NCBI GenBank assembly: GCA_026260175.1
Contig: JAKCWW010004026.1
Location: 1-43,336, forward strand
Direction of reading: 5' to 3'
Source: Reticulitermes lucifugus
Lineage: Eukaryota > Arthropoda > Insecta > Blattodea > Rhinotermitidae
DNA: 43,336 bases
The translations under genes were made by a program, and so were the position numbers. Of this stretch, positions 1 to 12,376 are shown piece by piece. The notes beneath the pieces are model-generated. The model saw only the letters and a list, made by a program, of their open reading frames with translations. It made no database searches and was not told the DNA's origin. Within the stretch, counting starts at the first letter, position 1, and every line of letters begins with the position of its first letter.

Positions 1-26
1 GCGCGCGCGCGCGCGCGCGCGCGCGC
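1..26. repeat. (GC)13 dinucleotide run
   Basis: Thirteen uninterrupted GC dinucleotides open the window. Such runs are unusual in an AT-rich insect background and can adopt Z-form DNA. The run touches the window edge, so its full length is unknown. Confidence 0.9.
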
Positions 27-251
27 CGACATCTCAGAGGAACTTCCTTTTCATTTTCTGTCTACTGTGAGTGACACAATCTCGCTTTATTTGTAAAAAG
101 ATTGTGCGTCAGATTTCAAATTTAAACTTTTCTGTAGGCATAAACGCTGAGGAACTTTTACATGGTGTGTGGACGAGCGTGCGTCTGTGTGCCTGCATAC
201 GCCCCTTATGCTCTTCAATAACATGAGACCATTGGCTCCGGGTTCTTGATT

Positions 252-350
252 TTGATTTATTTAACGACGCTGTCAATAGATCAGACTATCTAGCGTCGAA
301 TTTTAGGGTCTGTAATGAATACAGAATTGGAAATGAAGTGAATGGAAGTG
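252..350 (+). repeat. Short interspersed repeat, 'atttaacgacgct' family, copy 1
   Basis: The segment begins with a TTTATTTAACGACGCTG block and continues through 'gaattttag' and 'aatgaata' to 'gaatgg'. The same blocks recur in the same order at 10377-10482. The first 17 bases are also the exact reverse complement of the 3' end of the SINE at 9690-9917, so the block is shared by more than one repeat. No coding capacity is seen. Confidence 0.6.
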
Positions 351-2047
351 GTCTTTGTAACGTTTATGCTACTTTCCCAACATTTGAAAGGAGGGTCTGA
401 AATAAACACGAAGAGTGTCACACGGTATAGCCGAGCTCCCGGCTGAGAATTTGAGCCCCCGAAGAAGAAGAAAATTGATGCCTGCCTGACTGTAGCGTTC
501 AGTCTTTCGATTTCTTACATTATTATGCAATGTAGGATAAATATGAAGTTTCTCTTGTCCCTTTGCGATTTTAACTCCCACATTAGATTACCCATAGGGA
601 CCAAGTTACTAGTTATTTCACCGGGGGTGAAGAGGCATGCTGGTCAGAGGGGAAGCACTATGCACTCACCACCAAGCGTTTTCTTTTTGTTTCAAGAATG
701 TACACAATAACTGAACCTATAAATGTATTTGCAAAAATGTAAACGTTTTTGAAACATCTATAAGGCTGCTTAGCCCTTTCGAATTTAGTCTAGCAGCAGC
801 CACGCCCTACCAACTGCAGCTCTGTACAGTGTTCAGCTGGCAAGTTATCTGTTCCCTGAAAGAGGCCAGGTAAGTTCAAGGCACTTAATCCCAAATCCCA
901 AAAAAAATTACGTAGGTCTAATGACGATAGTCATAGAAGTAATTTGTTCTCTTCACCAATTAACCATAGTGGGTTGAAATATTTCAGTCAGTTAGGCAGA
1001 AACGAGTTGAAAGTGACCCAAATAAGTCGATGCGCTGACCCTGACATCCACGCTGATGTCATTATGTGACTTCAGTCAGAATCCTGGATGAAAAACATCA
1101 GCTACTGCTTACCTCGTTATTGTTATGCACAGTAGACTGCTTTCAGAGAAGTCCTTCACGTTTCTTGTAACGTAGCCTTGAGTTTGCTTCCTCCACGTGT
1201 AATTGACATGGGTTTTTTTTTTGCGATGGTAACATTGCTGTGGAAGTACAGTCAAAAGCCGATAGAGCGCCGCTGTTTTTTCACCGCAATTTGTGGCTTT
1301 AACTCGAAATACTGTATAATAGGGAATTACAGCTTACAGACTGTCATGGGCGCTAAGTGAGGTTGGCAGAGTATGGGGTGGCGCTGTATCGGTGGTTGAC
1401 AATATAAGCCTTAATAGAAAATAAACCGGTTGTTGTTGTGTCCAGTCACTGAACGTCTTTACCTAGGATATAAGGCTACTGACTTACATTCAGAAAGTGC
1501 GCAGCTTGATTCTAGTCTTTGGTACCGCCTAATCTTATTGGAACATTCGAAGTTATTATAATATTTTGCAAGAAAGTGCAATGTTATTACCTTCAAATTG
1601 CTTACGAGTGTTTCCTGTCCGGTCTGTCAAGTTCGTTGTATTCTTGTATTCGACACTACGTAAATAACCATTCAAGTTTATACAGCGCCATTAAATAGCC
1701 TAAGATTGAAACATGTATTGTTTTGACGTATCTTCGGATGAAGGTCTGTAAGGCTTTTTAAAATAAGGATGTTCAGTGTGAGCTTATATCGATACAAATC
1801 GTCATTAATCATTTCATCATAATTTCTTAATATTGTCTTTATCTTTTACAAGTCCTTTGTTAGGTTGTACGGAAAATTAAGGTCCGTGTTTGTTGGGTTT
1901 CTTTTCGTCTTCTTAGAATATTTCAGTTGCCAAGTGAAGGAGAATGTATTGAGACCAATGTAAATAAAAGGGAAATATGAGATTCACAATAAGTTTAAGC
2001 CAGAAAAGTATAAAGCAACAGACTACTATGTGGGCTTAGGAGTAGTT
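351..2047. other. Non-coding stretch, no supported gene
   Basis: Only short frames of 60-70 codons occur, such as 525-710 and 1178-1360, without recognisable domains or coding-like third-position bias. A GC-richer patch around 1250-1420 with two 'gcgc(c)gctgt'-type blocks may be old repeat DNA, but I cannot assign it. Confidence 0.5.
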
Positions 2048-2074
2048 TGGAGGATAATATTAAAATGGATCTTA
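2048..2074 (+). mobile_element. Crumb of LINE 3' region
   Basis: The core 'gaggataatattaaaatgga' closely matches 'gaggataatattgaaatgga' in the better preserved LINE at 17693-17712, where it encodes EDNIEMD. Flanks do not extend the match clearly, so this is a short remnant. Confidence 0.4.
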
Positions 2075-5000
2075 TAATAATATACAATTTCACCACATTG
2101 ATTTGGTTCAACAGGGTCAGTGTGGTGTCTTTTTTAATCTCTTCTAAACCACGGGATTTTGACAGGCTAGTATTTTCATAACCAATGGATGTACTATCAA
2201 CTTCCATAGCGTAGACTTTGATAGTCCTGTAAGACGTAATGTGCGTTCCACTTTGTTCCAGTACATGTAATGAAGTTGCAGGCAGGGGTGGGAAGCCTTT
2301 CTTCTACCTACTGCCAGTTCCTAAACAATTGTTACTATCTCATCTGAAGCAGTGCCAGACAAGTTGCTTACGATAGTCATGTGTTAACGGGCTTGGTGAC
2401 ATATATACCCCTCCGTATTTTTCCACAGCTCTACAATTTTCGGCATGTTCATGGCTATTTTGAGAACAAGAAAGTCAAGGTGGTCCTTCAGGTCTGATTT
2501 CATTAATTTATCTGTATAGAATTGTTTACTGCAAGATTAGTGATAAGGCCGGTCTTGTCATTATCTTAAATCAATTGTACAGTGACATACATGCATTTAG
2601 AATTAGGTTTCAGCCCTTGTTTTAAGTTCTCTTTTTGAAATGTGTTCAAATATATCCAGTTCTTTCCTCAACTTAAGAAATTCAGCCATAAAAACGTAAT
2701 TTGCTTGTTATTTGGCCCCCCCCCTCTGCATCTCCAATTCATCCAAAACCTTTCAAGAAAAGTGACACAGTTCGAGTACTTCATACTCAAATTTGCTGTG
2801 ATTCGTCGTAAATATGAATATTTCTTCGATATTTTGAAAATGATTAAGTATGCCGTAGCATTTTCCTATTGAAGTACCAATTGTATTTGAAAATCGTCGC
2901 TTTGCTTCTTTTCTTCAACAACTTGGTTGTCAAATTTACTACTCTGCTAGTGTTGTTTCATTGAAAGAAAGCGCTTAAGTGTGTGTGAATTTAGACCTTA
3001 TTTTAAAAAATTTTAAGTTTTCTTTCAAAGGTATTTGAATTATCTAGTGTGCTGTTCAGCATTTCCGTATCATTGAACACTTATGCTGAGTTCTTGAAAA
3101 TGGGAATTGAAACCAACAAATATTACTGAGGCTGCCAGTCATAGCTGGTCACATAATTATGGGTGGTCTTGCTTCTTGATGTCAGTGTCATGCATTACTA
3201 GTCCATAGTACTGTCGAGTTTACTTCATGCAGAAGCAGCTTGAACTGTCGATTGTTGAGGGCCCTAATAACGATGAAATTAACAATTCTTGATAGTTTTA
3301 CCGTCTGTTTCGCCAATGTTTTCAGTCTTCTCTCTTCAGTCACTTTTACAGTTCCTCACTCATTATACCCCATGCAGTTTTGCGTTATTCTAAAATAGCA
3401 ATCAACACACTAAATGTGATGGTGTTGTCTGTTATTGTTTCGATTATTTTTGATCATTTGCCCTCATGAGCATAAGAATTTCCATTATTGAGAGTTATTT
3501 ATTTTTGATTAAACTAATTGCGAATAATTTTTTTTTCAGTTGAAGTACTGTGTGCACTGGTCCCAGCCAAACTGTTTTGCGCCAAATAAATCACAAGTGC
3601 CAGCGATTTTTAATCCAAGGCATATATATAGTGAAGAAGTAAAGGCCAGCATTTTTGTAGAAAAACTTTTCCTAAGCCGTATTTGAAATTCAGAAGCATG
3701 TTTATGGACATGTAAATTTAAACATATATTTTTACGTGTAAATTAATTTGTAACAATATTTTTGTTGAAGATAGCAGTCTACTGGGATGTTAGGCTGTGT
3801 AGTCTGGCATAACTTTATCGAAGTTTCGGAAAGTCTGCTTTCATCTTCCGGGTAGATGACCCAGTTTGGTGAATTATTACCACAATACACAAAATAACTC
3901 TCAGTATACAGGCTGAATTTCTTGGTCCCCGCAACAAGAACTTCATATCCCACAATATTACAATCAATACAAAACAAGGCATGATAGAATGTGATGAATT
4001 TACAGTAGATTACTGAACAGAAGCTTGCTGTCTAGGTGTTCATCCAGAATTAAGCCTTGTCTTGTTATGATATCGAGGTATCCAGTACAATAATTCCTCT
4101 CGTTGACAGCCCACTTGTAGCGGCTTTGGCAGTTCTTATCATAATCAGTACAATATACTCTATATTTAGGAATTTTCCAACTGGTTCACATAAACGAAGG
4201 AGAAATGACATTTGTCCTCAATTCCTGATCCTCACAGATCCTGCTTCCGTTCCATTGAGAATGCCATAATCTTTAACTCCTTTCTGTCAGCTGAAAGTTG
4301 CAACGGACCACCCCGTAGGATTTCAAACACATCAGTCATGCTTTTAGATATTATATTGGAAGACTTTACGATCTGCGAGAAAGATATAGAACAGGAAAAT
4401 CCATCTCAGGGTAGGTCACACGGGGAATAAATGCAGGCTACCTACGCCCACGCAATACGTTATAAGCGGGGTGGTTCAGGGTGGAAGGATATATATACGG
4501 AGTTGCGAAACGCTTTCCGGAATAAACACTCGATTTAAGTTGACCATCACGTACTGCTGTCACGAAATATTCCCTCCTGTCTAGTAAGACACGGAGACAC
4601 ATACACCAGAGAAAAGGAATGGAAGAATGGCGAAGTGGGCGGAGGAGATGAGACAGAATATATAGAGGGGTAAATATGAGGGATGAAGGAAGATAATATG
4701 ATGAAACATGTGACGTGTGTCCTGGTGAATGAAATACCGGGGGTTAGGGTAGGGGTGAAAGAGATTGCGAACAAGGGACAGGAAACTTTCTTCCCTCTAG
4801 TGAATCCAGCCCTATTGTATCGCATGAAGAATTTTAGATTAGAATTAGTAGTAGCACTACTTTTCGGAAGACTTACGGTTTCACTAGCTTCTAAGCACTT
4901 TGAAACAAAGGCAAAGAGAGAGTATTCTGTGTTATTATCAGTGATATCTTTCTTGAAATTTACTCATTTATACGTGTTTGAGATTGTGTAATATCTTACA

Positions 5001-7170
5001 GAAAGCAGAAAATCTGTGGCAGTTTACTAAATATTTCCAAATTCAAATATTAAGTAATGTAACATGGATAAGGAAAGTTCAAACAAAGCCTCCAAATATT
5101 AACATATAATGAAAGCAGATTCTTTCTTAAGAAGATATTCGCTAATTTTATAAATACGAGTACTCCTCATTTTTAACGGAATGAATATTTCGTTGCCAAT
5201 AAGCAGATTACTCCGTTATATTTCAAGCGATCAAACTGGCCCTACTAACCAAGCATCCATACTTGATTTAAGTTTATCCTGTGCTTGTTAAGGAAATTTT
5301 TAATGAGAATAAAAATTACGAAAACGAATAAAAATAAAGCCTAAAATATATTTTAAGGTGTAAATGTATGTCGGAAGCTTCCCCCACTTAAAGAAGGTTT
5401 ACCTGCCTCGCGTAGGTTTGACTAGGTGTACGAGACTAGCCTGGGTGTCGTCTTCTCGTAAATGTAGTTCTGTATGCTACATTACTGCCCCACAAAAATA
5501 GAGTATAATATTTTAACTAAATGCTAAATTCAAGTCTTTACACACAAATAATTTGGAATCTTCCTCTGGTGTGTGTGTGTGTGTCGGTAGGGTGTTGCGG
5601 TTACTGCAGGGGCGGTTGGTCGAGAGTCGAATGACCAAGTGATGTAGCATTGCTATCCATTCCGTTTAGATAACTTTGACTACCACTTTAACCTTGTTAA
5701 ATCAATGTGAACTTATCAGTAGGAGAGAACACGTCATAGAACGCAGTTGCACTGTAAAGTGTGTTTTTCATTTACATATTCGGTTTGGGAATAATATTTA
5801 GATTGTGGTTATCTTGCAATTATAGGCCTATGATTTAAAGTCATTAGAATAATTTTACACAATTTTTAATGTCAGTACACAAAATATTTTACCTGCTTTC
5901 ATTATATTTATAAACCTACATATTGACAAATATGAAACCCAAATTTGCTGCAAGTAATGCTTTATGTTGTTGTAATCTTGATTTCTGGTTTTGAACTAAT
6001 GTCGATTACTAAAGAATAAGGCTATGGATCTAGAGGTGCGAAATTGTAAAACACTGGAGAAGACTGCACAGTTAGGGACTTTGTAATTATCAAAATTACT
6101 CCACATTAGTCGGGTCATCAAATGAAGTAGCATAGAAAAAGTTCGTCATTTAAAGAGCATCGAGGAAATTAGAAATGTATCCAAAATTTTTGTCGTAAAA
6201 TCTCATAAGAGGTAATGTTGAGAGGCTGTAATATAAGGTAGTTTGTGGATTGGATTGAGCTGGATAATATCCGATGATATTTTTCTGTAAACATGGTGAT
6301 GAACTTTGGGTTTCCTAACAACATAACCAGATGAATAATTATCAGCTCCTCAGGACGACTTCTGCCATGTGTTCATGTTTGTGTGTGTGTGTGTACAAAG
6401 TGACTGTGTCAAAAACATGTCCCAAAGGGGATTATTTTTATTATTTTTGTCTGCAAAAATTTCTGTACGAAAAAGTAAAAAGTAATAAAAAACAAGAACA
6501 CTAAATCACAATTAAAAGATAACACATCTCCACACCCCTAATCCGTCTTACTGTTCCGAACTAACATCTCTGTGCTCCTCCCCGTATGATAAATCCCGCA
6601 CATTAAGTATAATTACATCTCACTTAAACACGCCACATTTCGCTAATCCCATCCCAGTCTAGCAGCCAGCGTTAGTCGTACAGAGCAACACCAATAAAAA
6701 GAAAACAAGTGTATATTACTTAGTATTATGTAACTAAGTCTAGCTTGGAAAAAGCTTAATGTTAACGCAAACCTAAATTATACTACCAGAAAATGCAACA
6801 TGGGACAAGAGCTTTTTTTTGTGTGTGTCGCTTATCGGATGAAATAAGGCTATTCTGATATCTTACGTTTCTTTTACCCGGAGGCACTTGCGTGAACAAA
6901 GTATGCCCAATTGTAAAATTCGCAATATTAAGAAAAATGAATTACGATGAAAAGATAAGCTGAAAAAAGGACGCATTTATTTTATGAACTGTCTGAAACT
7001 AAACTAACTGTTTCAATGCTTTATATTTTATAAGTAATCTAGTGCCTCTTGTTTCAATGATCCTGTATCAACTAATGTAGATAAGATTTTAGGAATGTCG
7101 GGCCATTGAACTAGAAATCCCAGGCAGAAATTTTGTTTCCAAACGTGTTGTGTACTTTCATGTGTGTATA
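2075..7170. other. Non-coding stretch with small simple repeats
   Basis: I see no supported gene. There is a C9 run near 2717-2725 and short (GT)n runs near 5571-5583 and 6380-6394. The longest frames are a 102-codon frame at 4683-4991 and an antisense frame at 4547-4825. Neither has domain similarity I recognise. The sequence is AT-rich throughout, consistent with intergenic or long-intron DNA. Confidence 0.5.
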
Positions 7171-7430
7171 AGAGATGGGCTGGGCGTGTGGCACAAGTGG
7201 AAGATAAGAGAAATAAATACAAAGTTTTGGTAAGGAAACCTGAATGAAACACTTGGAAGACTTCGGCATAAATGTGAATATGATACTAAAATGGATACAC
7301 ATAAAAGGAACAAGATCGAAGGAGGGGAGTGAGGTAGATTCATGTGGATGAGGATAGGAACGAAAGGCGGGCTCTTGTGGACATTGTAATAGATCTCCTG
7401 GTTCCATAAAATGTAGGTGATTCCTTTACA
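7171..7430 (+). mobile_element. LINE 3' end fragment, C-terminal coding remnant plus 3' UTR
   Basis: The segment aligns with 17575-17820. From 'agatgggctgggcgtgtg' it reads RWAGRVAQVEDKRNKYKVLVRKPE and then meets a stop. This matches the conserved end of the LINE polyprotein ([18 protein letters not shown] in the 17-kb copy). The 3' part keeps 'gcgggctcttgtg' and 'ggttccataaaat'. In-frame stops and indels show a dead, 5'-truncated copy. Confidence 0.8.
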
Positions 7431-7855
7431 ATCCAAAGGAGGAAATCTGCTCTACGAGCATATAGTAACATATGGACGGATGGCTGGACAGACGTGTGGA
7501 GAGATAGATAAATATATATAGTTCTATATAGGCTTGTGTTTTTCTTTTATTTTACAAAGTCTTCAGTTACGTATATTATATTGTTGGCTAATAAGAGTAT
7601 TATTCAATAAAGAATTGGTAGGGATGAGGAAGGTACTGTTATAGTATTTGCCTGGAGGAACTGAGATAATAGACGTTCTTCGGGCCAAGATTTAACTCGG
7701 GACTCCCCAAATACGAAATAAGAATATTACCCACTCTACTGCGAAGTTGGTTCGGAACTTCACTTGTGTTATTAACGTTATACATACGTTGTATGTGTTT
7801 CTCTGTGGCGCTGCAGCCCAAAACGGGCATACGCCGCCTCATCTTGAGGTTTCTA
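7431..7855. other. Non-coding spacer
   Basis: No gene seen. A minus-strand 67-codon frame (7639-7842) partly overlaps the tail of the adjacent SINE-like repeat and has no recognisable domain. Confidence 0.4.
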
Positions 7856-8062
7856 GATCACACACAATTACACACGCATAACCGGTAGGACTCCTCTCAA
7901 CAAGTGATCAGCTCTTCGCAAAGGCCGCTACTTACACAACACACAACAAACACGAGAGACGAATTTCCATGCTCTCATCGGGATTCGAATCCACGATCCC
8001 AGCAATCAAGCGGCCGCAGACCTACGCCTTATACTGCACGACCACCGCGATGGGTTAACGTT
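7856..8062 (-). mobile_element. tRNA-derived SINE remnant, minus strand
   Basis: Read on the minus strand from about 8062, the sequence starts 'cccatcgcggtggtcgtgca' (a box-A-like region), followed by a box-B-like 'ggattcgaatcccgat'. This is the internal polymerase III promoter layout of a tRNA-derived SINE. The opposite strand gives the typical by-product 'HRDSNPRSQQSSGRRPTPY'. The tail towards 7856 is decayed and I see no clear target duplication. Confidence 0.65.
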
Positions 8063-8685
8063 ATATTTAGGCAATACAGGTTAAAGTGTGAGCAGCATAA
8101 TGTAATTCAGTTGATTTGTTAATGTGCTGAGTTTTAATGTCGCAAGATCGAATCATACTGGAAAAATCTGTGGCGTTTAATGTCGCTTTTTTGCATAAGA
8201 ATGTAACCTCTGTTTTAAGTGTAGATGTAAACATATTGTCAACCGTGCTTTTACAAATTACAGTATTCATTACTGATGTAGGAAATGTAAAGATAAGTGA
8301 CACTGATTAAATACGCACATTTCTTTTTGAAAGAAAATATAGTCTTCGTAATCTACTCTCTACTTCTGTGGAACGAGAGCCACCTTTTGTGTATTGCAGT
8401 GTGAAACCATATGTTGGTGTGTTAACTGATATCATATACGTCGTTAACTAAGCCTGGATCGTGGTATTCGGACGTTGCTGGCCTTATATTTCGTTACTTG
8501 TAGCTTCTGTTTCAGGCAAGTGTTCATATGCTTCTCCAAACTTGATTCCCTCTGGTGTATTCCACTTTACATTTGGCGCTGCAAGTACTCATATGAATCT
8601 TTTGATATCTGGTTTGACTCTTTGTATAAGCGATAGGCGTGTCTCTACGCTTCCATATACAATGAACAACACAACCAAAAATAAG
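8063..8685. other. Non-coding spacer
   Basis: No gene is supported. Frames at 8067-8303 and 8461-8745 lack domains; the end of the latter reads into the SINE-like remnant next to it. Confidence 0.4.
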
Positions 8686-8760
8686 AGACATACTTGGATG
8701 ACCCGAGCAGCATTCGAACCCACTGTGTCAGAATTCGAGCGATAAAAGCCAGTACATGTT
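8686..8760 (-). mobile_element. Possible SINE head remnant, minus strand
   Basis: On the minus strand a box-B-like 'gggttcgaatgctgc' follows 'actggcttttatcgctcgaa' at roughly tRNA spacing. The opposite strand reads RAAFEPTVSEFER, similar to by-products of tRNA-derived SINEs in insects. Only the head is recognisable. Confidence 0.4.
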
Positions 8761-9689
8761 TTGATTCTTGCAGCCTCTGTGATTGGCTCAATTTTTGTAA
8801 AAAGGACAAATGACACAATATGTCTACAGCCAAATAAGAACACCTGCGGCTTAAACTAGTCGATATTAACATAAGATTCAATGTATTTTAAGGCCACCTT
8901 AGTCGCAGTTTCGCGAGGGGTAATAAAATCCTGTTTACCAAATTCAAATGCAGCAATGTAGACTGTTTTTAAAATATTTAAATTTTTAAAAATGTTATGT
9001 TTAAAATATTATGTTACTTTCGGCGATAGAACATTTGGTTTGAATTTTCGATTCCCGAAACTCACAGTGTCACTTTTGCCTTATTGACTTCCGTAGAGTT
9101 GTGGAAGATATGAATGTAGTCTTCTGTTGGTCTGTATTAAAGAATAGTTTGGCACGCGTCCCACGTGCTTATAATGTCTGTTCTCAAATGTTTTCTTCCA
9201 TCCATACTCAGGCTTGAGAGCTTCAGTATTTCATAAGTTAGAGAACTTGTTTGAAATGATGAGTGCTTTAACTTAGACTTAAAAACACGCGAGAATCCTT
9301 CTCTTTTGCTTGACGTATTCGTCAGGGAGATGTTACTCCCACTGGGTTGTTCCAAAATTATTTTGGTTCATGAATCAACAGCAAAGTTTATTGTCTGTAT
9401 ATATATATGTAGGAAAAGGGGTAAGAAGAAGCAGAAAAATTTAAATCAATAAAAGTCGTTCTTTGGTTTAAAAGTAATAATCATGCACTGCTCAAAGCCT
9501 AAGCGATATGCTAAACGTTCTCATTAGAAAATTCATCAAGATATCTAGGATAACACCAGGTATAATCACAATACCTATGTTATTTCTAGGTATATTCTTT
9601 TTTCTCTTTAAACTTCCTTGTTTTTACAAGCAGAATGTCTACTGCCTTCCGTTTGTTTTGTTTCTGTTTTTCTGTTTTGTCGGAGACAT
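8761..9689. other. Non-coding spacer with AT-rich patch
   Basis: No gene seen. 8965-9015 is a self-complementary AT-rich patch of 'tttaaaatattt' repeats, and 9398-9409 is a short (TA)n. Both look like low-complexity DNA. Confidence 0.4.
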
Positions 9690-9917
9690 AACGTGAGTTG
9701 TTAGTCGCCGGCTTGTCACCGCGGAGGCCCAGGTTTAATATCAGGCCAGTCCGTATGGGATTTGTTGTAGACAAAGACTTAGTGGGGGCTAGTTTTGTAG
9801 CGAATACTTCGGTTTTACCCTGACAGTATTGTTCCACCGATGCTCCGTAATCATTCTGTCATGTATCACTGATATTATTTAAACCTAGCAGTCGACAGCG
9901 TCGTTAAATACTCTTCC
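9690..9917 (+). mobile_element. tRNA-derived SINE, old full-length-like copy
   Basis: It matches the SINEs at 16982 and 34542 through 'gttagtcgccggc', 'tcaccgcggaggccc', 'cagtccgta', 'gggatttgt', 'acttcggttttaccctg' and 'gatgctccgta'. Divergence is clearly higher than in the other two. Its 3' end carries 'cctagcagtcgacagcgtcgttaaata', a distal tail I recall for this family and absent from the two poly(A)-ended copies. This suggests a second subfamily or a longer form. Confidence 0.8.
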
Positions 9918-10376
9918 TTGTGTTTCTCAATAACAAGCTTCTGTCACTGGTATCACATCGGATATGTACGATTAGATGTAACGTACCAGTAGTTCAGCAA
10001 AGATTCTTGACATTTATATTGCTAGAGAACCTGTTACTTGCTACGAATACCTTGTTGCTCTTATCGTAATGTTATGACGCGAATCTGTGTTATGTGAGTA
10101 CATAGTAATTACAGACGCGCTGAGGGTAAATGAAACATATGTTTTCCAATATCAACATACAGTTGCATCGATAATACAAGTATACATATCTTATAGTTGT
10201 TTCAGTTACGTAGCTTTGCTGATGTGTGAAATGTAAGTTTCAAACCTCAGCGGTGTGCTCTTGCGAGTGTGTTTATACCCACAATACTGTGTTTAAAGGA
10301 ATTGCGTTAATGCAAAGAAAAAATGTTTTAAATTAATAGGAACAAAATAATTTATACAGATCATAATTCAACGTAA

Positions 10377-10482
10377 TTTTATTTATTTGACAACGCTGCT
10401 TCAACAGAAATTTTTATAGAGAGGGCACCGAATTTTAGGACGACAATGAATAGTGAAATTGAAACGATATGAATGGCTGGAG
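10377..10482 (+). repeat. Short interspersed repeat, 'atttaacgacgct' family, copy 2
   Basis: The order of conserved blocks is the same as at 252-350: 'atttatttgacaacgctg', 'accgaattttaggacgac', 'aatgaatagtgaaattgaaa' and 'gaatggctgg'. It ends about 35 bases before the mariner-like terminal repeat at 10519. Confidence 0.6.
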
Positions 10483-10518
10483 AAAGTACAGAATTTTGGT
10501 TATAGTAGAGGCTAATAC

Positions 10519-10542
10519 TGCAAGGGGCGTTCAGAAAATAAA
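10519..10542. mobile_element. Probable mariner-like terminal inverted repeat (one end)
   Basis: The motif 'caaggggcgttcagaaaat' resembles the outer end of insect mariner elements with a 'ggggcgttcaaaaagt' terminus. It sits just downstream, on the minus strand, of the transposase remnant, where the 3' terminal repeat should be. The opposite terminal repeat is not found, so the element is truncated. Confidence 0.5.
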
Positions 10543-10815
10543 TTTAGAATACATATTTTGTGTTCTTTACTTGCAACAGTAATAAATACAGTTCAAATGT
10601 AACTGTACTGCTATCCCATCTCTCTTCCACGTAATCGCTGCCGCATTTGAGGCACTCATCATATCGTAGGTGGAGCTGTCTTATCCTATGTTGATATACG
10701 AGTAAGTCCGTGTCCTCTGTCATTAGCCATGGTATCATAACTGTTTTCACTTTGCGATCGTCTTTAAATCTGTGGCTGCCAAGCTTTTGCTTAAGAACTG
10801 GAAACACAACAGTCG
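10543..10815 (-). pseudogene. C-terminal remnant of a mariner-like (Tc1/mariner) transposase
   Basis: An open minus-strand frame of 130 codons (10544-10936) contains, from about residue 45, FPVLKQKLGSHRFKDD, then VKTV..WL, then RYDECLKCGSDYVEERWDSS. This is the conserved C-terminal end of mariner transposases of the SETMAR-related type, whose consensus there runs (H)LFP.LK..LGG..F.DD...WL......RYDKC...GGDYVEK. The catalytic DDD/E region upstream is not recognisable: residues before FPVLK, where the last catalytic aspartate (SPDL.P.D) would lie, do not match. It is therefore a dead fragment. The upstream part of the open frame (10816-10936) is probably unrelated sequence. Confidence 0.7.
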
Positions 10816-10936
10816 CTCGGCTACGAAATCCCGTGATTGAATCACAATCAGTTATGTTCTTTAGTTTCACATCTATACGCCATATAAACTTATTTTCTGA
10901 CTGTGTCTTGTAATATGGTCCTAAAAACGTCAGCAT

Positions 10937-12376
10937 AGAGTAGAAACGCCTTTGGAGTGTCTAAGAACATTTCTCCATAAATGCTCTTACAAAACCTGAG
11001 GGCCAGACTTTGGAAGTTGTAAGCAAGAAATCTCTTTCCTATTTGACACTTAATTCAGACTTGGCAACTCTGAATCTTCGCGTAGTCTTCATCTTCCTCC
11101 GTTCTGTCTAACGTAAAAGACAAACAAAAATAAAAGGAAACATGAATAAAAGAAAAAGGAAAGTCATGAGGCGAGCCGAGAATGTTACTATACCGAGCTG
11201 AGATAAACGGGCCAGGAACCGAAATGAAGTGGAGTCGAGGGATTTATTACATCTGGGATTGCAATATAGAACTGGAGCTGCAGAAACAAAGGGAAGAAGA
11301 AAGAATTTGAAGGAATGGGTTTCCGGATGAAATGTGGGAGCATCGGAATGAAAATATTAAAGAAGCTGGAAAATAATTTATTGGGAGGCTCAGTGTATTT
11401 ATGTAACTGTCTCCAGTAGTACATTCCAAAGAACAAACAACGGCAGCGCCCGGAACTTGATATTGGACCTATTTATGACACAGTTTATATATACATATAT
11501 AATGTGTAAAGATAAGATCTGTGTAAAGATTCCATTTTAATAATATAAAAATTTAAAAGTCTGAAATCAGAAGTAGAAAATTGGTTCTTGATCGGTATTA
11601 AGAGAAGAATAAATTCTGGATTTCCTAGTTATTTTTATGTCAGAAACTGCAATCAACTTGCAAGATAGTTTACTGTCTAGACCCTCAAAATGAAGGTATC
11701 GATCCCCTCGGAAACTTGGGTAAGTAGTTGCTGATTGACAAGGCTTCTTTTCCTAGCTGACCTGAATCTACACAGGACTACAGATAGTGAGTGTCCATAA
11801 TATTATCACTGGTCTGTCCAGGAGCCTAGCATAAGCTAATACGGAGAGATACGTGCATTTTTCAATGACTTGTTAGGTAAAAATTGCCAGGATTACGCCG
11901 TGTTCTCAGGACTTAATCTGGACGAAATGTTTATGCTCATTAAGACAATGAATCTTCACACATAGTCTGCAAAATAAAGCATTCGTGCTAAATTCTACAG
12001 GATGAATCAGTGTATGAAGAGTGCAAGACAGACACACATATGTGATGGTATATTAACCATTGCTGCTTTGTTCGGCACAGAGAAAAATTTTTTTGCAACT
12101 AGGACAGATTTTCAGCTGAATAATCTGTTATTTTCACTCCCGTAAATTCTAGTTTCTGGCACTTACATCGCTTTATACGTATCGAAAGCAATTGTGAAAG
12201 AGTAATTTCTTGAAATTTGTCTCAAATATGGGACTGAAGCTAACAAAGCATTTATACATATTTCAAATATAGAATTACTAAGAATGTTTATATGAGACAT
12301 CCCGGTTTGTGTATCAGATCACAAATATATATTTATTCAATGTCAGTCGCACACAACAACCTTAAAATTTATTTTG
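10937..12376. other. Non-coding stretch
   Basis: No gene, RNA or transposon is recognised. Antisense frames at 11188-11436 lie in purine-rich plus-strand sequence and look spurious. A short 'tgtgtaaagat' direct repeat occurs near 11497-11527. Confidence 0.4.

Noticed and set aside
4547-4991. Opposing 92- and 102-codon frames
   Set aside because: No recognisable domain, no coding-like third-position bias and no splice or start context; opposing open frames of this size occur by chance.
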